Shown: positions 34,676 through 47,635, numbered from the stretch's first letter. The stretch is DNA of 64,000 nt from Hibiscus mutabilis (GCA_019671005.1 JAGYYJ010000441.1:1-64000), one strand, 5' to 3'. Notes: generated by a model from the letters alone, not told the origin. Program-made: numbers and translations.

Positions 34676-34964
34676 TGATATGGTCTCAAACAACAATACT
34701 TTGAAATCAAATGCTCAAGATAGATTTCATTAATAGAAAAAAAAAATTACAGCAACAGAGAAAGCAACGGAAAAAGGGAGAAGAAGAAGAAGAAGAAAAT
34801 AAGGAAAGAGAGTTGGCCGCAGCAAATGTTTTCAAATATTCCATATCCTTTGTCTAGAGTTTTATATTAATAATAATATCGTCTATTTAATCTAAAGCCA
34901 ACTAATTCGAGAGGTCCCGGTCACATGATCTTTCCTAGCATTCCTCAAATCCCGATTCGTAACA
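34676..34964 (-). repeat. 5' LTR of the Ty3-type element
   Basis: Partner of 31993-32286. The primer-binding region lies immediately downstream on the minus strand. Confidence 0.85.
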
Positions 34965-35128
34965 TCCAGCAACAACAAAAGAGAGCAAAACCCATTTTTT
35001 AGAGTTATATAATATTCACTCAATATCCATTCTTTGAAAAAAATGATTTTTTTCCAATTTTTTAGAGCGGCCATTGATGAATGTTTACTTGGTTCTCCTA
35101 GCTAGCTTAGTAAGGTTTAAAGCTCTTA

Positions 35129-35670
35129 AACTTGTTGTGGTACTTTGTTTTTCTTAATGGGTTGGTTTCACCCAGAAAATAAGTTTAATTAAAAAAACTT
35201 GTAAAATTAAAGCAAATGATAGCATTTGGCTAAGCGGTTTTTACCTTAACAACTCAATTAAGTAACCCAAGATTGATATTCGTCCGTGGTAATTTGGGTT
35301 TAAAATTTTTCCATTTAATCTGAAGGTGACATGTGTCACTATCTCATTGGATGGGAAAATATAGTTAATTAAAGTAAAATTAAGAGAAAAAATCTTTCAA
35401 TCAAGTGATGATACATGTCATTATCTGAATAGAGGATAAACTTATAAAGTTAAATCCAATTTAGGACCAAATTGATAGAATATGTAAATAATGAAGATCA
35501 TATGTGTAATTATACCGATTTTATTTAACAGCCTCTCCGTTAGGTTTTAACTGGCGGTGGCTTGATTGATATCACTTAAATAATTAAGTGGTCTAATTGC
35601 CACAATTGAAAATATAGTGATCAAATCGAGACCAACCCAATAGTTGAGTGGTCATTTATGTAGTTTGCCC
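35129..35670 (-). repeat. Right TIR of the Mutator-type element
   Basis: Inverse partner of 30949-31491. It ends GTAGTTTGCCC before the duplication TAAATTATA. Confidence 0.85.
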
Positions 35671-35679
35671 TAAATTATA

Positions 35680-36107
35680 TGATAGTCTCTTCCTGCCACG
35701 TAAGAAATAGATCCTAATCAATTAAATTAATCCACTTCAAGATAGACCCTAATCAATTAAATTAATTTGAATCAGTATATGTGATAGAGGGACTATATTG
35801 ATCCATTTGATAGTATAGGGACTAAATCGATACAGTCTCTATAATATTAGTTAATTTGAATGTACTTTCACCGTTCATTACTATTCAGAAAGTGAATTTG
35901 GGAAAGTTAGAGGGTTTAACAGCCCAAACTACTATGTGTTAAGCCTAGTGTGTGAAAAAAGAGTAACTAACCAAGACGAAAGATCAATGAAATATATATT
36001 GGGCTTAATTGGGTCGGAAATAAATACCTAAGAAGCTGTACTGATTAATGGGCTTAGATTATTTTAGTGCAGAACACAATCCCTGCAACAATTATTCTAT
36101 TTTATTT
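35680..36107. other. Intergenic with a short tandem duplication
   Basis: CCTAATCAATTAAATTAAT is repeated at about 35713 and 35748. Nothing else is recognised. Confidence 0.4.
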
Positions 36108-36115
36108 TTCCTAAT

Positions 36116-36676
36116 TACGGGCGTAAATAAACAGAGTGTTTGTCGTTTGATGAATTGATCGTATAATGTTCATTTATATTTGTTTATTAAGCTAAATAAA
36201 TGAGTATAAAAAAATTTCATGTTCATTTAATAAGCGAATGAACACGCATAAATGTGTGTTTGGTTCGTTTATGTTTACGAACAAGCTCGTTTATAAGCTT
36301 GTTTATCGATTTGTTTATAAGCTCATTTATTCGATTTCTCTTTTTTTTTTACTTCTTTACATTTCAAATATTAGTGAAAGTAGAGGCTAAATTGAAGATA
36401 TGGTGAATTCTGGAGTTCAAACTATGAAGCTTGTTGACAAGTTGTCTAATTTCACCATTTTCGTGAAGGTTAAACAAACCTGTTCGCGAACGTTAAACGG
36501 ACATGTTCGTGAATACTAAACAAACGAACATGAACACATTCAACAATAAATAAGTAAACACGAACACAATACTAAAAATTTAAACGAAAACGAACGAAAC
36601 ATAAACACCTTCAAAAATAAATAAACGAACACGAGTAAAACCTTATTCATTCAAGTTCGATTCATTTACAACCATA
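36116..36676. mobile_element. hAT-type MITE, second family
   Basis: The left end TACGGGCGTAAATAAAC is roughly inverted at the right end TCATTTACAACCATA. The flanks are TTCCTAAT (36108-36115) and TTCCTAAA (36677-36684), an 8-bp duplication with one mismatch. The interior is made of GTTTAT-CGAACA-type repeats on both strands. No coding sequence. It differs from the ACCCGA-rich hAT MITEs. Confidence 0.7.
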
Positions 36677-36684
36677 TTCCTAAA

Positions 36685-38027
36685 TCCTAATGCAGTAGAT
36701 AACTGGACTAGTCGGGAAGTGTTGAACACGTTGCCAATAGACGGTAGTGAGAGACAACAACATATTTGTCATAACAGAAACCAACGAAAACTTGCTTGTT
36801 AAATTAAGCAATCTTGATTCTCTCATCAATAATTAGTGTCTTAATTTTCTCACCTGCATCAGCTGATGTGATTTTAAAAAAGTTGCAGGCAAACGCATCA
36901 AGATTGCTTAAATATTATTATCACCACCACCACCACCTCATTGTTGGAATATTACAAATAGTATGATGACATCTCTTCTCAGTGCTTCTAATCTTCTTGT
37001 ATAAAAATATAATATAATTGCAGCACAAATGTCAGGGTTTCATTTTGTGGTCCAAAAATTTAAGGACAGATTATCTTGCTAACATTGATACATACAGTTA
37101 ATATTGTAGAACATACTACAATATATCTGTTTAAATGTCAACTATTGCAGATATTGTTCGTTTCAATTTCATACCAAATACCTAAGAGGAGTAGTATTTG
37201 GATTCTACCTCTCTAGCTAATCACTGTCATTTGATTTATACCTGTTCTCTTGTCCCGTAGCCATAACAAATTTCATAAAGATTCGGTGAATATCTCCTAA
37301 AATATTGATGATTTAAAAGGGGAAAAACACAGTGGTGTAATCCAATCATGCAAATTTCAGCACATTGATGTTTTTTGTTTGTTCCTGTTTTTCTGGGTAG
37401 GGGAGACAAATTCCGAGCTTGAAACTATTGGCCTGGGTGATAATTATGGTAAATTAGTTATTTACTTTCTTTTTCTTATTTGAAAGGAAAAAATTGCAGA
37501 TCTATTGATTTGTGCATCTGGAAAAGAAAAAAAAAACACGTTTTAATTAATACACAATACAGACCATACTAACCATTCGGTTAGTAAAATTAAATCAATT
37601 AAATTTATTATTTTTGACTAATAAAAAATTAAAACGATAAAAACCAATAAAATCTAAACTTTATTAATTGTTTGTTATATAACTTATAATAAATTATATA
37701 TTAATGTAATCGACGATGGCTTCAGGATCATCATCATCAGACAACAATCGATATCTTCCATTTCATTTTTTTTCTATGTCCTCTTCTTTTTGTTGTAGCA
37801 TATTTAATCATTGTTTTACAAGTTTTTTTAAGATTAGATTTTTCGTCGTCTCTTTTACCGGTGATTATTTAATTATTTTAGTGATATACCCATACTTCGA
37901 ACTATTGGGTTGGTTTTTTCGTCTTTATAGATGTTTGCATTCCTCCTAGATACATCGCACTTAAGTTGTGATAAAGTTAATTGTTAAGATGTTGTCATAT
38001 GTTTATTATCATGTTATTTTTTATTAA
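36685..38027. other. Intergenic, nothing recognised
   Basis: AT-rich DNA with a short CACCAC run near 36924. No gene is supported; the small frame at 37716-37949 looks like chance. Confidence 0.4.
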
Positions 38028-38126
38028 GTAGAGATAAATTACATTTCTAAGGTAAATGTCCGGATTCGAACACATACAAAATGAGATAACATGAGTATCT
38101 TTAACTACTCGGCCAATTAGTAAATC
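38028..38126 (-). repeat. tRNA-derived SINE, second copy
   Basis: On the minus strand ACTAATTGGCCGAGTAGTTA and GTGTTCGAATCCGG correspond to the A- and B-box regions of the SINE at 23412-23521. The tail is A-rich. Confidence 0.6.
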
Positions 38127-38910
38127 TTGATGGTGCTTATTTTTTATTGTTGACAATGATATTTATTTACATATTTTTTAAAAGCTATTTGGCTAGATTT
38201 TTAGTCATTTTTTTGCTCTTATTTTATTGGACAAATGGATTGTATTTTAAAAACTATAAAATTTATTTAAAATTATATATTATAAACACACAAATTATAC
38301 ATAAGTTTCGACAAATGTTGTACCTTTCAATAAATTATATTTTATTCGTAATAAATAAATTATAAAAACTACAAATAACATAAATGTAATAAGTTATATT
38401 CCGTTTTTTTTTTATCTATCATACCAAGTGATCTGCATTACAAATAACATAAATACATGTATGAAATTTGAAATATGTAGTTTGCATTACATGCAACTAG
38501 TAACCAAATTGCTTTCGCAATTTAGTTTTTAAACGGTCGTAGGCTGACGAGTGTCAATTTCAAGCAAACCGCGGAAAGCGAAGATCGACCCACGCCCAAT
38601 AACGTAAAACTGATGAATTTCGACCGTATATCGATCTTAAAAGCTGGCGTGCGCAGTTAGCTAACTGCAAATCCCCAGCACAAACGTTGCTGTCTGTCGT
38701 TTAAGCCGACGGCTGCGCTCGAAAATCTTCAAAACAACTTGTTTATGTTTGCTCGAATGGGAAATTGCGGCATTTAAGCATAGAGATTTGAGATATTTTT
38801 GATTAGATATTTAGAAGGGGAAATATATTGAAATCAAAGATCTTTTAAGCTGTTGTTTTCAGGTCAGACCACTTGTGTTTCTTGACATAATTATTTGAAA
38901 TTGACCCATT
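38127..38910. other. Intergenic with a GC-richer island
   Basis: About 38525-38735 is clearly richer in C+G and CpG than its flanks (for example AACCGCGGAAAGCG and CTGGCGTGCGCAG). No gene, tRNA or transposon domain could be recognised in it. Confidence 0.4.
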
Positions 38911-38914
38911 AATA

Positions 38915-39110
38915 CTTATATTTGGACAAAAATCTTCTTCTCATTTTTAGTAATTTTTCTATGTCAAATATTAAAAAAAATTAAATTTTAAATTTTAAAT
39001 TTTAAATTTTAAAAAATAAATTATACTTTAAATTTTTTAAACCTTAACTTTAATCACAACCCAAAACTAAAAGAAACATAGGATTTCTATTCCTTGCCCT
39101 TACCTCGGGC
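38915..39110. repeat. Degenerate copy of the telomere-like MITE family
   Basis: GGACAAAAATCTTCTT, CTATGTCAAATATTAAAAA and repeated AAATTTT blocks correspond to the left arm of the repeats at 52520 and 57885. The right arm is hard to define. Confidence 0.35.
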
Positions 39111-41533
39111 CGTTCAACCAATAACCATTTTTTTGGCTTTAATGCGAAAATATAGTTAACATCAAGTTGCTCAAGAACGGCAACAAAATATATACTATGC
39201 ATAATTTCTGTCGTTGAGGGGTCAATGGAGGGATTGAGTTAAAATATCAACTTGAGTAATTTTTAAAGGGTAAAATACACAAAACATCACTCAACTATCT
39301 TCTCACTCCTATTTTAGCACTCAATTTTCAAAATTTTCAATTTACTAACTGAATTTTCTAATTGTTCTTATTTTAATCACTTCAAAATATTTTATTATTA
39401 TTTTTCTATGACTTGACATTTTTTATTATTATTAAATATAAAAATAATTTAAAATAAAAATAAAATCATATTTTATTATTATTAAATAAAAAAATCAAAA
39501 TAAAAATTTTACTATCCAAACTCTAAACCCCAATTCCTAAATTATAATCTCAATCCATAAACTCTTAAACCCTTTCCTTCTTCTTCAACCACACTCTCAC
39601 TTGTCGGACCTTCACCATCCAGGCTTTCACCGGTATGATATACTTTAATTTGAATTATAAATTAATTTGTTTTAATTAAATGTGTCTTATTTTTATTAAA
39701 AAAATTATTTATTAATACGAAAAATACATAAATTTATTAACATTATTTATTTTTATTAGAGCTTTCAAAATGTAAAAAAAAATAAACAATTAAAAATATA
39801 GGAGTATTAAATATACACACATATTTTTTTATATGTTGTTTTTAATTTTAGTCAAACACTTAAAAAATTAAAGGTTATAAAAAGTAATTTAGTAACACTA
39901 TATTTTGTAAAAAAATGTTTCGATCACTGGGTTTGTTTATAAACATTTCTTTTTAATTAGGTTGATGGTTAATTTAAATAATTATATATCGAATACAAAA
40001 ACATAAAAAATAATCCCATGTGACACAATAAAAAGTTGACAAGTGTACCGCTATTTATTAACATGTCTATTTAATACTATTACATTAATATTGTGAGACC
40101 AATATTGGCATTTCAGTATTAAAATAACTTATAAAATTTTTACAGAATATAATTTAAATTTTATATGATATTTTTTTTGTAAAATATATAATCTTTAATT
40201 ATTATGAAATTGGCTTTTATATATCTCTAACCGATTAGATTTTAAAAATAATATAAATTTTATTGCACTGAAAATAAAATCAGTTTATGATAAATTAAAA
40301 CCGTTGTTAGACGTCTAATGAAGGGACTGATTAGAGATATACTAATTGACTTAATGATTGATAATATTATATTATTTTATTTTATATGAGTTTGAATATT
40401 GATAAAAAATATTTTTTTTATTTAATAAATAAACGAAGGGACCGACCAAGTGGACATACGAGGGATGTAGCAAGCCGCACTTGACTTGGTGTTCTGCGTC
40501 ATCCTCGGCAATGATTTAGATCTCTTTTGCATAATTCTTCAACATTTTTTTTTCAGAACTGAAAATTTGACCGGTTATAAAATAACGTGATCGAATGATC
40601 TCTATACGGATTAATAATTTATTAAACAGGTATAGATAATGTTAGAACGAGTTAAGTTATCTAATTCAATTTATTATTTTGAAATTATGAATTGGATTTA
40701 ACAATTAAAAATCATGTACAAAAGTAAATTTATTTTTATAAAAATCAAGTAATCCGTTTATAGGATAATACTTGTGCTATTTAACTCGATATCTTATGAT
40801 TATGTGCTATTTAACATGTTATTATGTTTTTTTTGTTTCTCAAGATATTCAGTGGAATAAACTTAATGATTAACTTTTCGTGATTTATTAAATCATATAT
40901 GAATAGATGTTGACAAAAAAATTAAAAATTATTTCATTTTCATGGCAAGGATCGAACCCTTGACTATTGTTGGGCAAGGATGAAACTCTTAATTTTTGTT
41001 TAAGGTATAATAGATCTTTATCATCTCATCTAAGCCTCATAATTAAACTAAAACAAAATTTAAATTAAAAGTTTCGCTATAAACCCTCGACCAATGTTTA
41101 ATGTAAAAAATAATTTTATTATTTCATCTAAATTTCGTGATTAAACTGAAATAAAATTTAAATAAAAAAATTCAACCTCAGCCGTAGACATAAATGAAAG
41201 CAAATAGATCATTAAAATGTAAACGGGAAATTATTTCGGCGTATGAAAACTTTTTATCCCGTTTTAAATCCAATATTTGTATTTATAGACAGAATTTTAC
41301 ATGCCAACAAGCAAAAAGGAAGGAAATAAACTCTCACCTAAACACTGCAACTCGTCCTCAACATCGCCATTGCAGAACCAATCTTTCTGACTGTGTCTGA
41401 CGTTAGTTTTTATAGCTCAAATTCCCTTTATAAATTCCCTTTATAAACGTTAGTTTTAGTGCTGAATTTTGGCCATCCTCCAAGCTTCCTCTTCTTCTTT
41501 CGCATTATATTAAGAGTTTTTCTTGCAAGCTTC
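39111..41533. other. Intergenic and promoter of thaumatin-like gene 1
   Basis: Very AT-rich. At 39269 GGGTAAAATACACAAAACATC resembles the terminal sequence of the Mutator-type element at 30949, suggesting a degraded relative. TATA-like TTTATAAA motifs lie at 41427 and 41450, about 85-105 bp upstream of the start codon at 41534. Confidence 0.4.
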
Positions 41534-43077
41534 ATGGCCCAACTTACATTTATTGCTTCTACTTGTGTTCTTATTATTCTATCACATTCGTTCATATCAG
41601 GTACTGGTTTGGAAAACACTGATTTATATTTAATAAATTCTAAAGTTATTTATCTGGATTTTGGATTCAATCTTGGGTTGTTTTGAATTGTTTTTCTTTG
41701 CATTGTAAACAGGATTGCAAGCAACAACCTTCACCATGGTAAACAAATGCAACTATGTTGTATGGCCCGGAATTCTCACAAACGCAGGTGTTCCACCGCT
41801 TCCCACCACAGGTTTTACTCTTCAAAGTGGTGAAACGAAAACCATCGCAGCACCGACATCATGGGGTGGTCGTTTCTGGGGCAGAACCCATTGCTCCCAA
41901 GATTCCACCGGTAAATTTTCATGTTTGACCGGAGATTGTGGCTCCGGCATGGTAGAGTGTTCAGGAAATACCGCCGCTCCACCTGCCACTTTGGCTGAAT
42001 TTACTTTAGATGGTGCTGGTGGTCTTGACTTTTTTGATGTTAGTTTGGTGGATGGATACAACATTCCTATGTTGGTAGTTCCTCAGGGTGCACAGGGCCG
42101 AATTGTACCTACACCGGCTGCGCCGTGGATCTTAATGACTCGTGTCTTTCGGATCTAAAGGTGATGAGCACAGACGGCATAGAAGGCGTCGCTTGCAAGA
42201 GCGCTTGCGAGGCCTTCGGCCAGCCTGAGTACTGTTGCAGCGGCGCATATGCAACACCTGATACTTGCAAGCCTTCTTCCTACTCGAAGATCTTTAAGAC
42301 GGCTTGCCCACTCGCCTACAGCTATGCATACGATGATAAAACCAGTACCTTCACATGTGCCAATGCCGATTACACGATTACTTTTTGCCCTTCGCCTAAC
42401 ACCAGGTAAATTTAACTTCACCAACCTTTTGGTTTTGCACTTTCAACGTCAAAAAGTAATTTTTTATCATGAGAAAAACGTTCTGTTGGCAATTGCCATC
42501 ATCTTTTCTTAAATCGGCTGTGGGACATTTTAACATTTAAGTACGAATTAATGCACTTTCATGTAAGATAAAAAGTGGGTTGGCTGCAGACTTGTACTTA
42601 GGCAGACCGGAGATAATTTTAATGCATCAATACATCTACATCTCCCGACAGGCATTATATTGCCGACGCATTTTATTATAGGCATCGCTTTTTGATACCG
42701 AACCCGCAAGTTGAGACCAATTATGCACTGCCAGACTGAACAGTGCACGCCCATCAAAATTCTATTATTGTAGTTGATGTAGTACTCATAAAATAAATGC
42801 TTCCAGTCTCAATGGAACACGTTTACTATGAGCTGGTGTGACTTTTTATGTTTTGTTTCTAAATGTTAAGATTTTTTAACGTTTTTTTTTTGCACGTAAA
42901 ATTTGCAGCCAGAAATCATCAAAAGGGCAGAACGCGGAAACAACAACGCCAATAAACAGCACAATGGTCTACGAAGGTGCCTTGGACGAAAGTGCAGCAT
43001 CACCGTCCTCGTGCACCCACATTTTTGTCGTTATCGCAACGGTTATGGCGTTTTGGTGGTCATGGCAACTCTTCTAA
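41534..43077 (+). pseudogene. Thaumatin-like (PR-5 family) gene 1, frameshifted
   Basis: Exons 41534-41600, 41713-42405 and 42909-43077, with GT-AG introns of the same phase as gene 2. A signal peptide (MAQLTFIASTCVLIILSHSF) precedes the thaumatin domain, which has GGRFWGRTHC, CLTGDCGSGMVEC, ATLAEFT, FFDVSLVDGYN and, after the break, CKSACEAFGQPEYCCSGAY and TITFCPS. At about 42090 one base appears missing: the first frame runs off into a stop near 42158, and the second half is open one frame over. Adding one base in thought would give about 309 residues. Exon 3 encodes a Ser/Thr-rich linker and a hydrophobic C-terminus like a GPI-attachment signal. It is either a pseudogene or a single-base sequence error. 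All other splice sites and cysteine-rich motifs are preserved. Confidence 0.85.
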
Positions 43078-46000
43078 CTCAGTCACTATCTTTGTAAGTT
43101 AGGGTAGATGCCATATAGAAACGGTAACTACACATCGACTTCGTGTCCGTGACCCCGGTGGGTCCCCATAGTTCGGCCAACGGTGAAGTGGAATGCAGTC
43201 AATACTGAAAACCTCACCCGTCAATTTGCCTCTTCAACTTGCAACAATCCAATGGAGCACATGTACGAAAGGGAGGCTTTTGGGTTTAATTTAAAGGCTC
43301 TTTAGGTTGAATTTAATTTATATTATAAGAGGGGATGGGATTTTTTGATTGTTGATTTCATGGAATGTATGAATTATATTTAGTATTATCATGTGTACTC
43401 TACCACTACTACAACTGCAGCATTTACTTACAAGAGAAAGGGAATGAATCATTTTTATTAATTACTGGCTTTTGTCTTGATGTTTTATGTCGTATTCTTC
43501 ATTGGGAATTTTGATAGTGACTCGTCACATTAATATAATGATTAAAAAATTATATGGATCAATTAGAACGAACGAATGTTAAAGGCGTGCAGAGTGAGTA
43601 ATAAACCAGCTAAATAACAACTGCCCTTAGGCCTTAGCTATATATTTCGCTACTGGAGCGGTCGTAATTACTGTTAAGGGTTATTGGCATACAGGCCTCA
43701 ACTATTAGTTGGATTTCCTTGTCAATTTCATCATGTATTCCACCAACAATTTCTTTCAATTTCCATCATTAGCAAAGCATTTTATGGACAACTAGCATGC
43801 AGATCTGCAACCTTTTTCTTTTTCTGTTCAAAGCAGAGTGGCTTTGAAGATAAGATCGGGCAAATAATTGTTGCTTAATAATTGTAATGTTTGTATGTGA
43901 GTAGATGCTCTAATTGGCTTCAACATGATATAAATTAATCACAACCATAGCGGTTTGGACGCACAGCGGCACAAGGCTTCTATTTCGTTGGTCGCATGCT
44001 CGTGCATATTTATCCATTCCAGCAGAGCTAACATAAGTTAGAACGCTCAATGGTTGGCGAGTGATTAACCATTTGTGTGCACTAATGAATTATAAGCAGG
44101 CAGATGAAACGTCATAGTCTGCAAAATAGTTGGTGAGGGTATTGCCCCACGCGTTTGTAGCTTTGGTAGAAACTCACGAGCCAAAACAAAGTTCACAGCA
44201 GCCAAGGCATTACATGATCAAATTGAGGGTAGTCAATAGAATGCGGCTAATTAAAATAAGGTTGTACCAACGGGTTGGTACAAACGGTAATCAGCTTAGA
44301 ATCGTTTAAATATATCTTAAATTCGAAAAATTGTATATGCAAAAAGCTCTTGGGAGACTCACTCACCAAAACCAGGTGTGCAGCGCGGATCTATTTAGAT
44401 TAGTTAATACAAAACTTTAAAGAACCGACATAGCAACAAAAAAAGGTAAGGCTGCAATTATTTTATTGTTATAATTTTTGGTAGGATTGTTTAACTTATG
44501 CCACAAAGCATATAATAACGGTGCTATATTAAATAATTATGATATACTTTTAAAAAAAATAAATTCTCTTAAACGATGTTATGTAATAAAATAAAATAAA
44601 TTTCAAATAATTACTCGATAACAAAACCTTTATTAAATTAGTGTTAACAATTAATCGGATATCAGTTTAATTGGAAATAGATTTAAAAATTATTTTTGGA
44701 AATGATAATTAATATTACTATAAAAATATTTTTATTGAAAAAAATTGTAATCATATGTTGAGTTCAATTATTTTATTTACTGGATTTGATAAAATCGGAC
44801 ATGTATAGAGATGCTTAATGTGTGATATCCTAAATATAAATTTTACTTCACGTTTGCTTTGGACTTCAAAATTGACCGGGGTATAACATATTTTGGGCCT
44901 CAACTAAATGGCCCTAAAGTATTCCCTATTTTATCGAATGAAGTTCTTCCCATTTCTTCGGTAGAGAACTATTAAGCATGAATGCATGACTTCCACCCAT
45001 CAATAATTTATTAGAATAACCACTTTATCGTGGACTTTGCAATAATCTACAACTTTTTAGAATATAATAATAACTCATTTAGACTAATGAGTTGATCGTT
45101 TGCGTCCATTGTCAATAATTTTTCGTTTTCTTTTAATGTTCTATTCTAAATAACGCAGAATTAAAAATTTATAAATTTATCCTCGAAGGGCGTAATATTT
45201 TTGTGTTTATGTTTACGGTTAAGTAGTCATTATTTACTAATTAAGTATAATTTGGTTGACATTGACATTGATACAATATACAAGACTACGTAGGATCGAG
45301 TATACTTAGACATTTAATAAATTTTAATTTATGTGTGGGAAATATATCTGAGTAGTATATGTATTATACATTGAATGTCTGAATGTTCAAAAAAAAAGTA
45401 ATCACTACTTGATGAACAAGACAAGTCGTTATAAAGTTATAGTTGCTATATATTTTACTAAAGATATCGGATTTCTCACTACTTTTTTAATACAATCTGT
45501 CAAAGCACCTAGTCAGCTTCTTTTACTGAAGGAAGACGATCTAAGTTAAGGTTGGTGAGTTTTTCCACAACTAAAACACGTGACTAGCTTTAGAGATCTT
45601 GAATTAGATCTCTTTCGTTTTCAGTAAATATTAAAGCAGTAGGTTTGAGAAATGCAGAGACTTTTTCGGGTAACATAGAAGATAATTTGGGGACGATGTT
45701 TAAAAATAAAATTTGGGACAATCTACCTCTTTAAACTTTCTTACACTTTTTTCCATTTTTTATCAATAGTCATATTTGCATCCACGACATTGATTTTCCT
45801 TTTGACATCTTTCCCACACCTCTTCAACTAATACTGGTGCATTCTCTAAAGGAAAATCTTTTCCGAAGGCAAAACTTGTAATTTATACAGGTCAGAGGTC
45901 CCCCCCATGAATCTATGAAATTTCTAAAGGATTCGGATAGTGTGGGGTTCTCTTGATGATTTTGCCCTGAGAAAGTTGTGTTTCTTTGGTCCCGTCTTAG

Positions 46001-46396
46001 AACATGATATCTCATCAACATGGCCGGCATGACCGTGTTAGCCTAATCGTAATTCACCACTTGTGCCGCCAAGGTATTTTATTGAGCTTTTACCAGGGAT
46101 TTGGTGCGAATGATAATGACTCTTCTAGCAGATAATGTAAAGTCGAGAAACAAAAGGGAAAAAAGCAAAAAACCAGCACTGCTTTTAGAGGGTCTTCGAA
46201 ATCATATGGGTTTCTGTCGATATGACGCAAATCTTTTTGTAAAGTAATAGAAAGGGTGAGACCGAGAGGAAAAAGGAGGTGACGGGAAAATTAAAATTAA
46301 GTGAATAACAATGACCATTATCCAAAATGGCACTTTCCACGATGGATAACATGTCAAAGGACACTCACAGTCACAGATATTGTTGAATTTCTATTG
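43078..46396. other. Intergenic, no gene recognised
   Basis: Downstream of thaumatin-like gene 1, AT-rich. A short unrecognised minus-strand frame lies at 45824-46030. The block near 44868-44925 (TGACCGGGGTATAACATATT, GGGCCTC) faintly resembles the start of the solo LTR family at 25510. Confidence 0.35.
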
Positions 46397-46401
46397 CTAT
46401 T

Positions 46402-47630
46402 TGTAATACTCATTTTTTGTCCGGGCTCTAAATTATATTCGAACTATTTACCATATTCTAAAAAATATATACAAAATTAAAAAAAGGGCAAAAAAAAGGA
46501 GCATGTCGCCCCATGCCCTGCCACATGCTCCCATACCCTTCAATTCCCCACATTCCACGCCACCCCTCCCCTATAAATAGACAAGGTGCAATTGAAGGGG
46601 AATTGGAATTGGAAATGGCAGCAAAGCAAATGGAATCGGCATAAGGGCTGGCCGAATAAGAGAGCAATGCTCTCGGCTAGCCCAGGGCCAAGGGGTAGTC
46701 CCCTCGGTCCTAACCGGTTCGATCGGGATCTTATTTTAGGTCCGATCTAGTTAATATTTTTGGAGAGGTCGTGGTAGATCTCGGTGGGGTTTCGTCGGGG
46801 TTCGTCATTCGAACTCCTAGTTATGTATATTTTCTTTCCTTTTTATTTATGTTGTAATTTTTATATTTTAATGAATTAGTAGCTAATTTAAAATTGTGTT
46901 TTTAATTTGTATGTTTATCTATGTTTTAGATTAGTATGTTTTAAATTTATGTTTTATATTAATGTTTTATTTATGTTAGACATGTTTTTATTTATAAGTT
47001 AGATTAATATATATGTATGTATGTTTTAGATTATTATTTTATTTATGTTAGATATGTTTTTATTTATGTGTTAAATTAATAGTTATGTATGTGTGTTTTA
47101 GATTAGTATTTTATGTTATGTTAGTATTTCATTATGTTAGTATTTATTTATATTTTTATCGCAATGTATTTATTTATATTTGCCATGTTTTTTAAGTTTG
47201 CATAACGGACATATATTTTGTCAATGCGGTGCCCTTTTATTCGAGCGTAAACGGGGCCAGTATCAGGCGTAGTGATAGTGGTTGGGCGTTTATTCTCGAA
47301 TAACGGGGCTTTTAAAATTTACTCGCACCTATAACCAAATCTTAATTTAATCGTCACTTTAATCCGGAAAATTTAATATTAATAAAGCGGTAATTATTAA
47401 AGTACCAATTTTGGGCGGTGTGGGGTGCTAATCCTTCTCCTTCCGTAACCGACTCCCGAACCCATCAATTTTAAATCTCTGGTTTTTTATGGTGTCCGGC
47501 CTACCTAAGTGGCCGGTGGCGACTCCATTTTCAAATAAAACACGGGTTTTATAAAATCCCACGCGGAATTCAATATTTTCAAAACAAAAAAAAACATACT
47601 CTTTTTTAGCGAAAAAAGGACATCGCTACA
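46402..47630 (+). mobile_element. Probable solo LTR, Ty3 Tat/Ogre-like
   Basis: 1229 bp from TGTAATACTC to CATCGCTACA. The flanks CTATT (46397-46401) and CTATC (47631-47635) match at 4 of 5 bases. A CTATAAATAG box lies near 46571. The 3' part contains GGGGTGCTAATCCTTCTCC, CCGACTCCCGAACCC and GGTGGCGACTCC, a pattern I associate with LTR 3' ends of Tat/Ogre-type elements. No internal region follows, so it is read as a solo LTR. The lineage is inference. Confidence 0.6.
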
Positions 47631-47635
47631 CTATC

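Larger units (their letters stand above)
31993..34964 (-). mobile_element. Small Ty3-type LTR element carrying a host-gene fragment
   Basis: 2972 bp. Direct repeats of about 290 bp (31993-32286 and 34676-34964) are its LTRs, reading on the minus strand from TGTTA(C/T)GAATCGG to ACCATATCA. The flanks TTCAG and TCCAG match at 4 of 5 bases. After the 5' LTR (minus) the sequence TTGGTGCTTTCATTGAATCC is in primer-binding position; the tRNA is not assigned. The interior holds a Ty3-type gag remnant (33934-34650), then a 527-codon frame with a V-ATPase subunit A-like section. No protease, RT or integrase is present. Confidence 0.82.
30949..35670. mobile_element. Mutator-type element with long TIRs
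   Basis: 4722 bp bounded by the perfect 9-bp duplication TAAATTATA (30940-30948 and 35671-35679). The ends are GGGTAAACTATATAAATGACC on the left, cut here at the conserved part, and its near-inverse on the right. TIRs of about 540 bp run 30949-31491 and 35129-35670. A 9-bp duplication with long TIRs defines Mutator-like elements. No transposase was found, so it is non-autonomous. A Ty3-type element (31993-34964) has inserted inside. The remaining interior carries a protein-like remnant at 31537-31978, so it may have been a Pack-MULE. Confidence 0.88.

Noticed and set aside
36900..36945. CACCAC run as a possible CRISPR-like or regulatory array
   Set aside because: A simple trinucleotide repeat. 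CRISPR arrays are not expected in a plant nucleus, and no spaced direct repeats were found.
37716..37949. 77-codon plus frame with a Ser-rich start
   Set aside because: Phe-rich translation of T-rich DNA, no domain, no promoter or splice context.
39269..39950. A second Mutator-type element
   Set aside because: Only the left terminal sequence resembles the TIR at 30949. I found no matching right end or 9-bp duplication, so it is mentioned only as a degraded relative.
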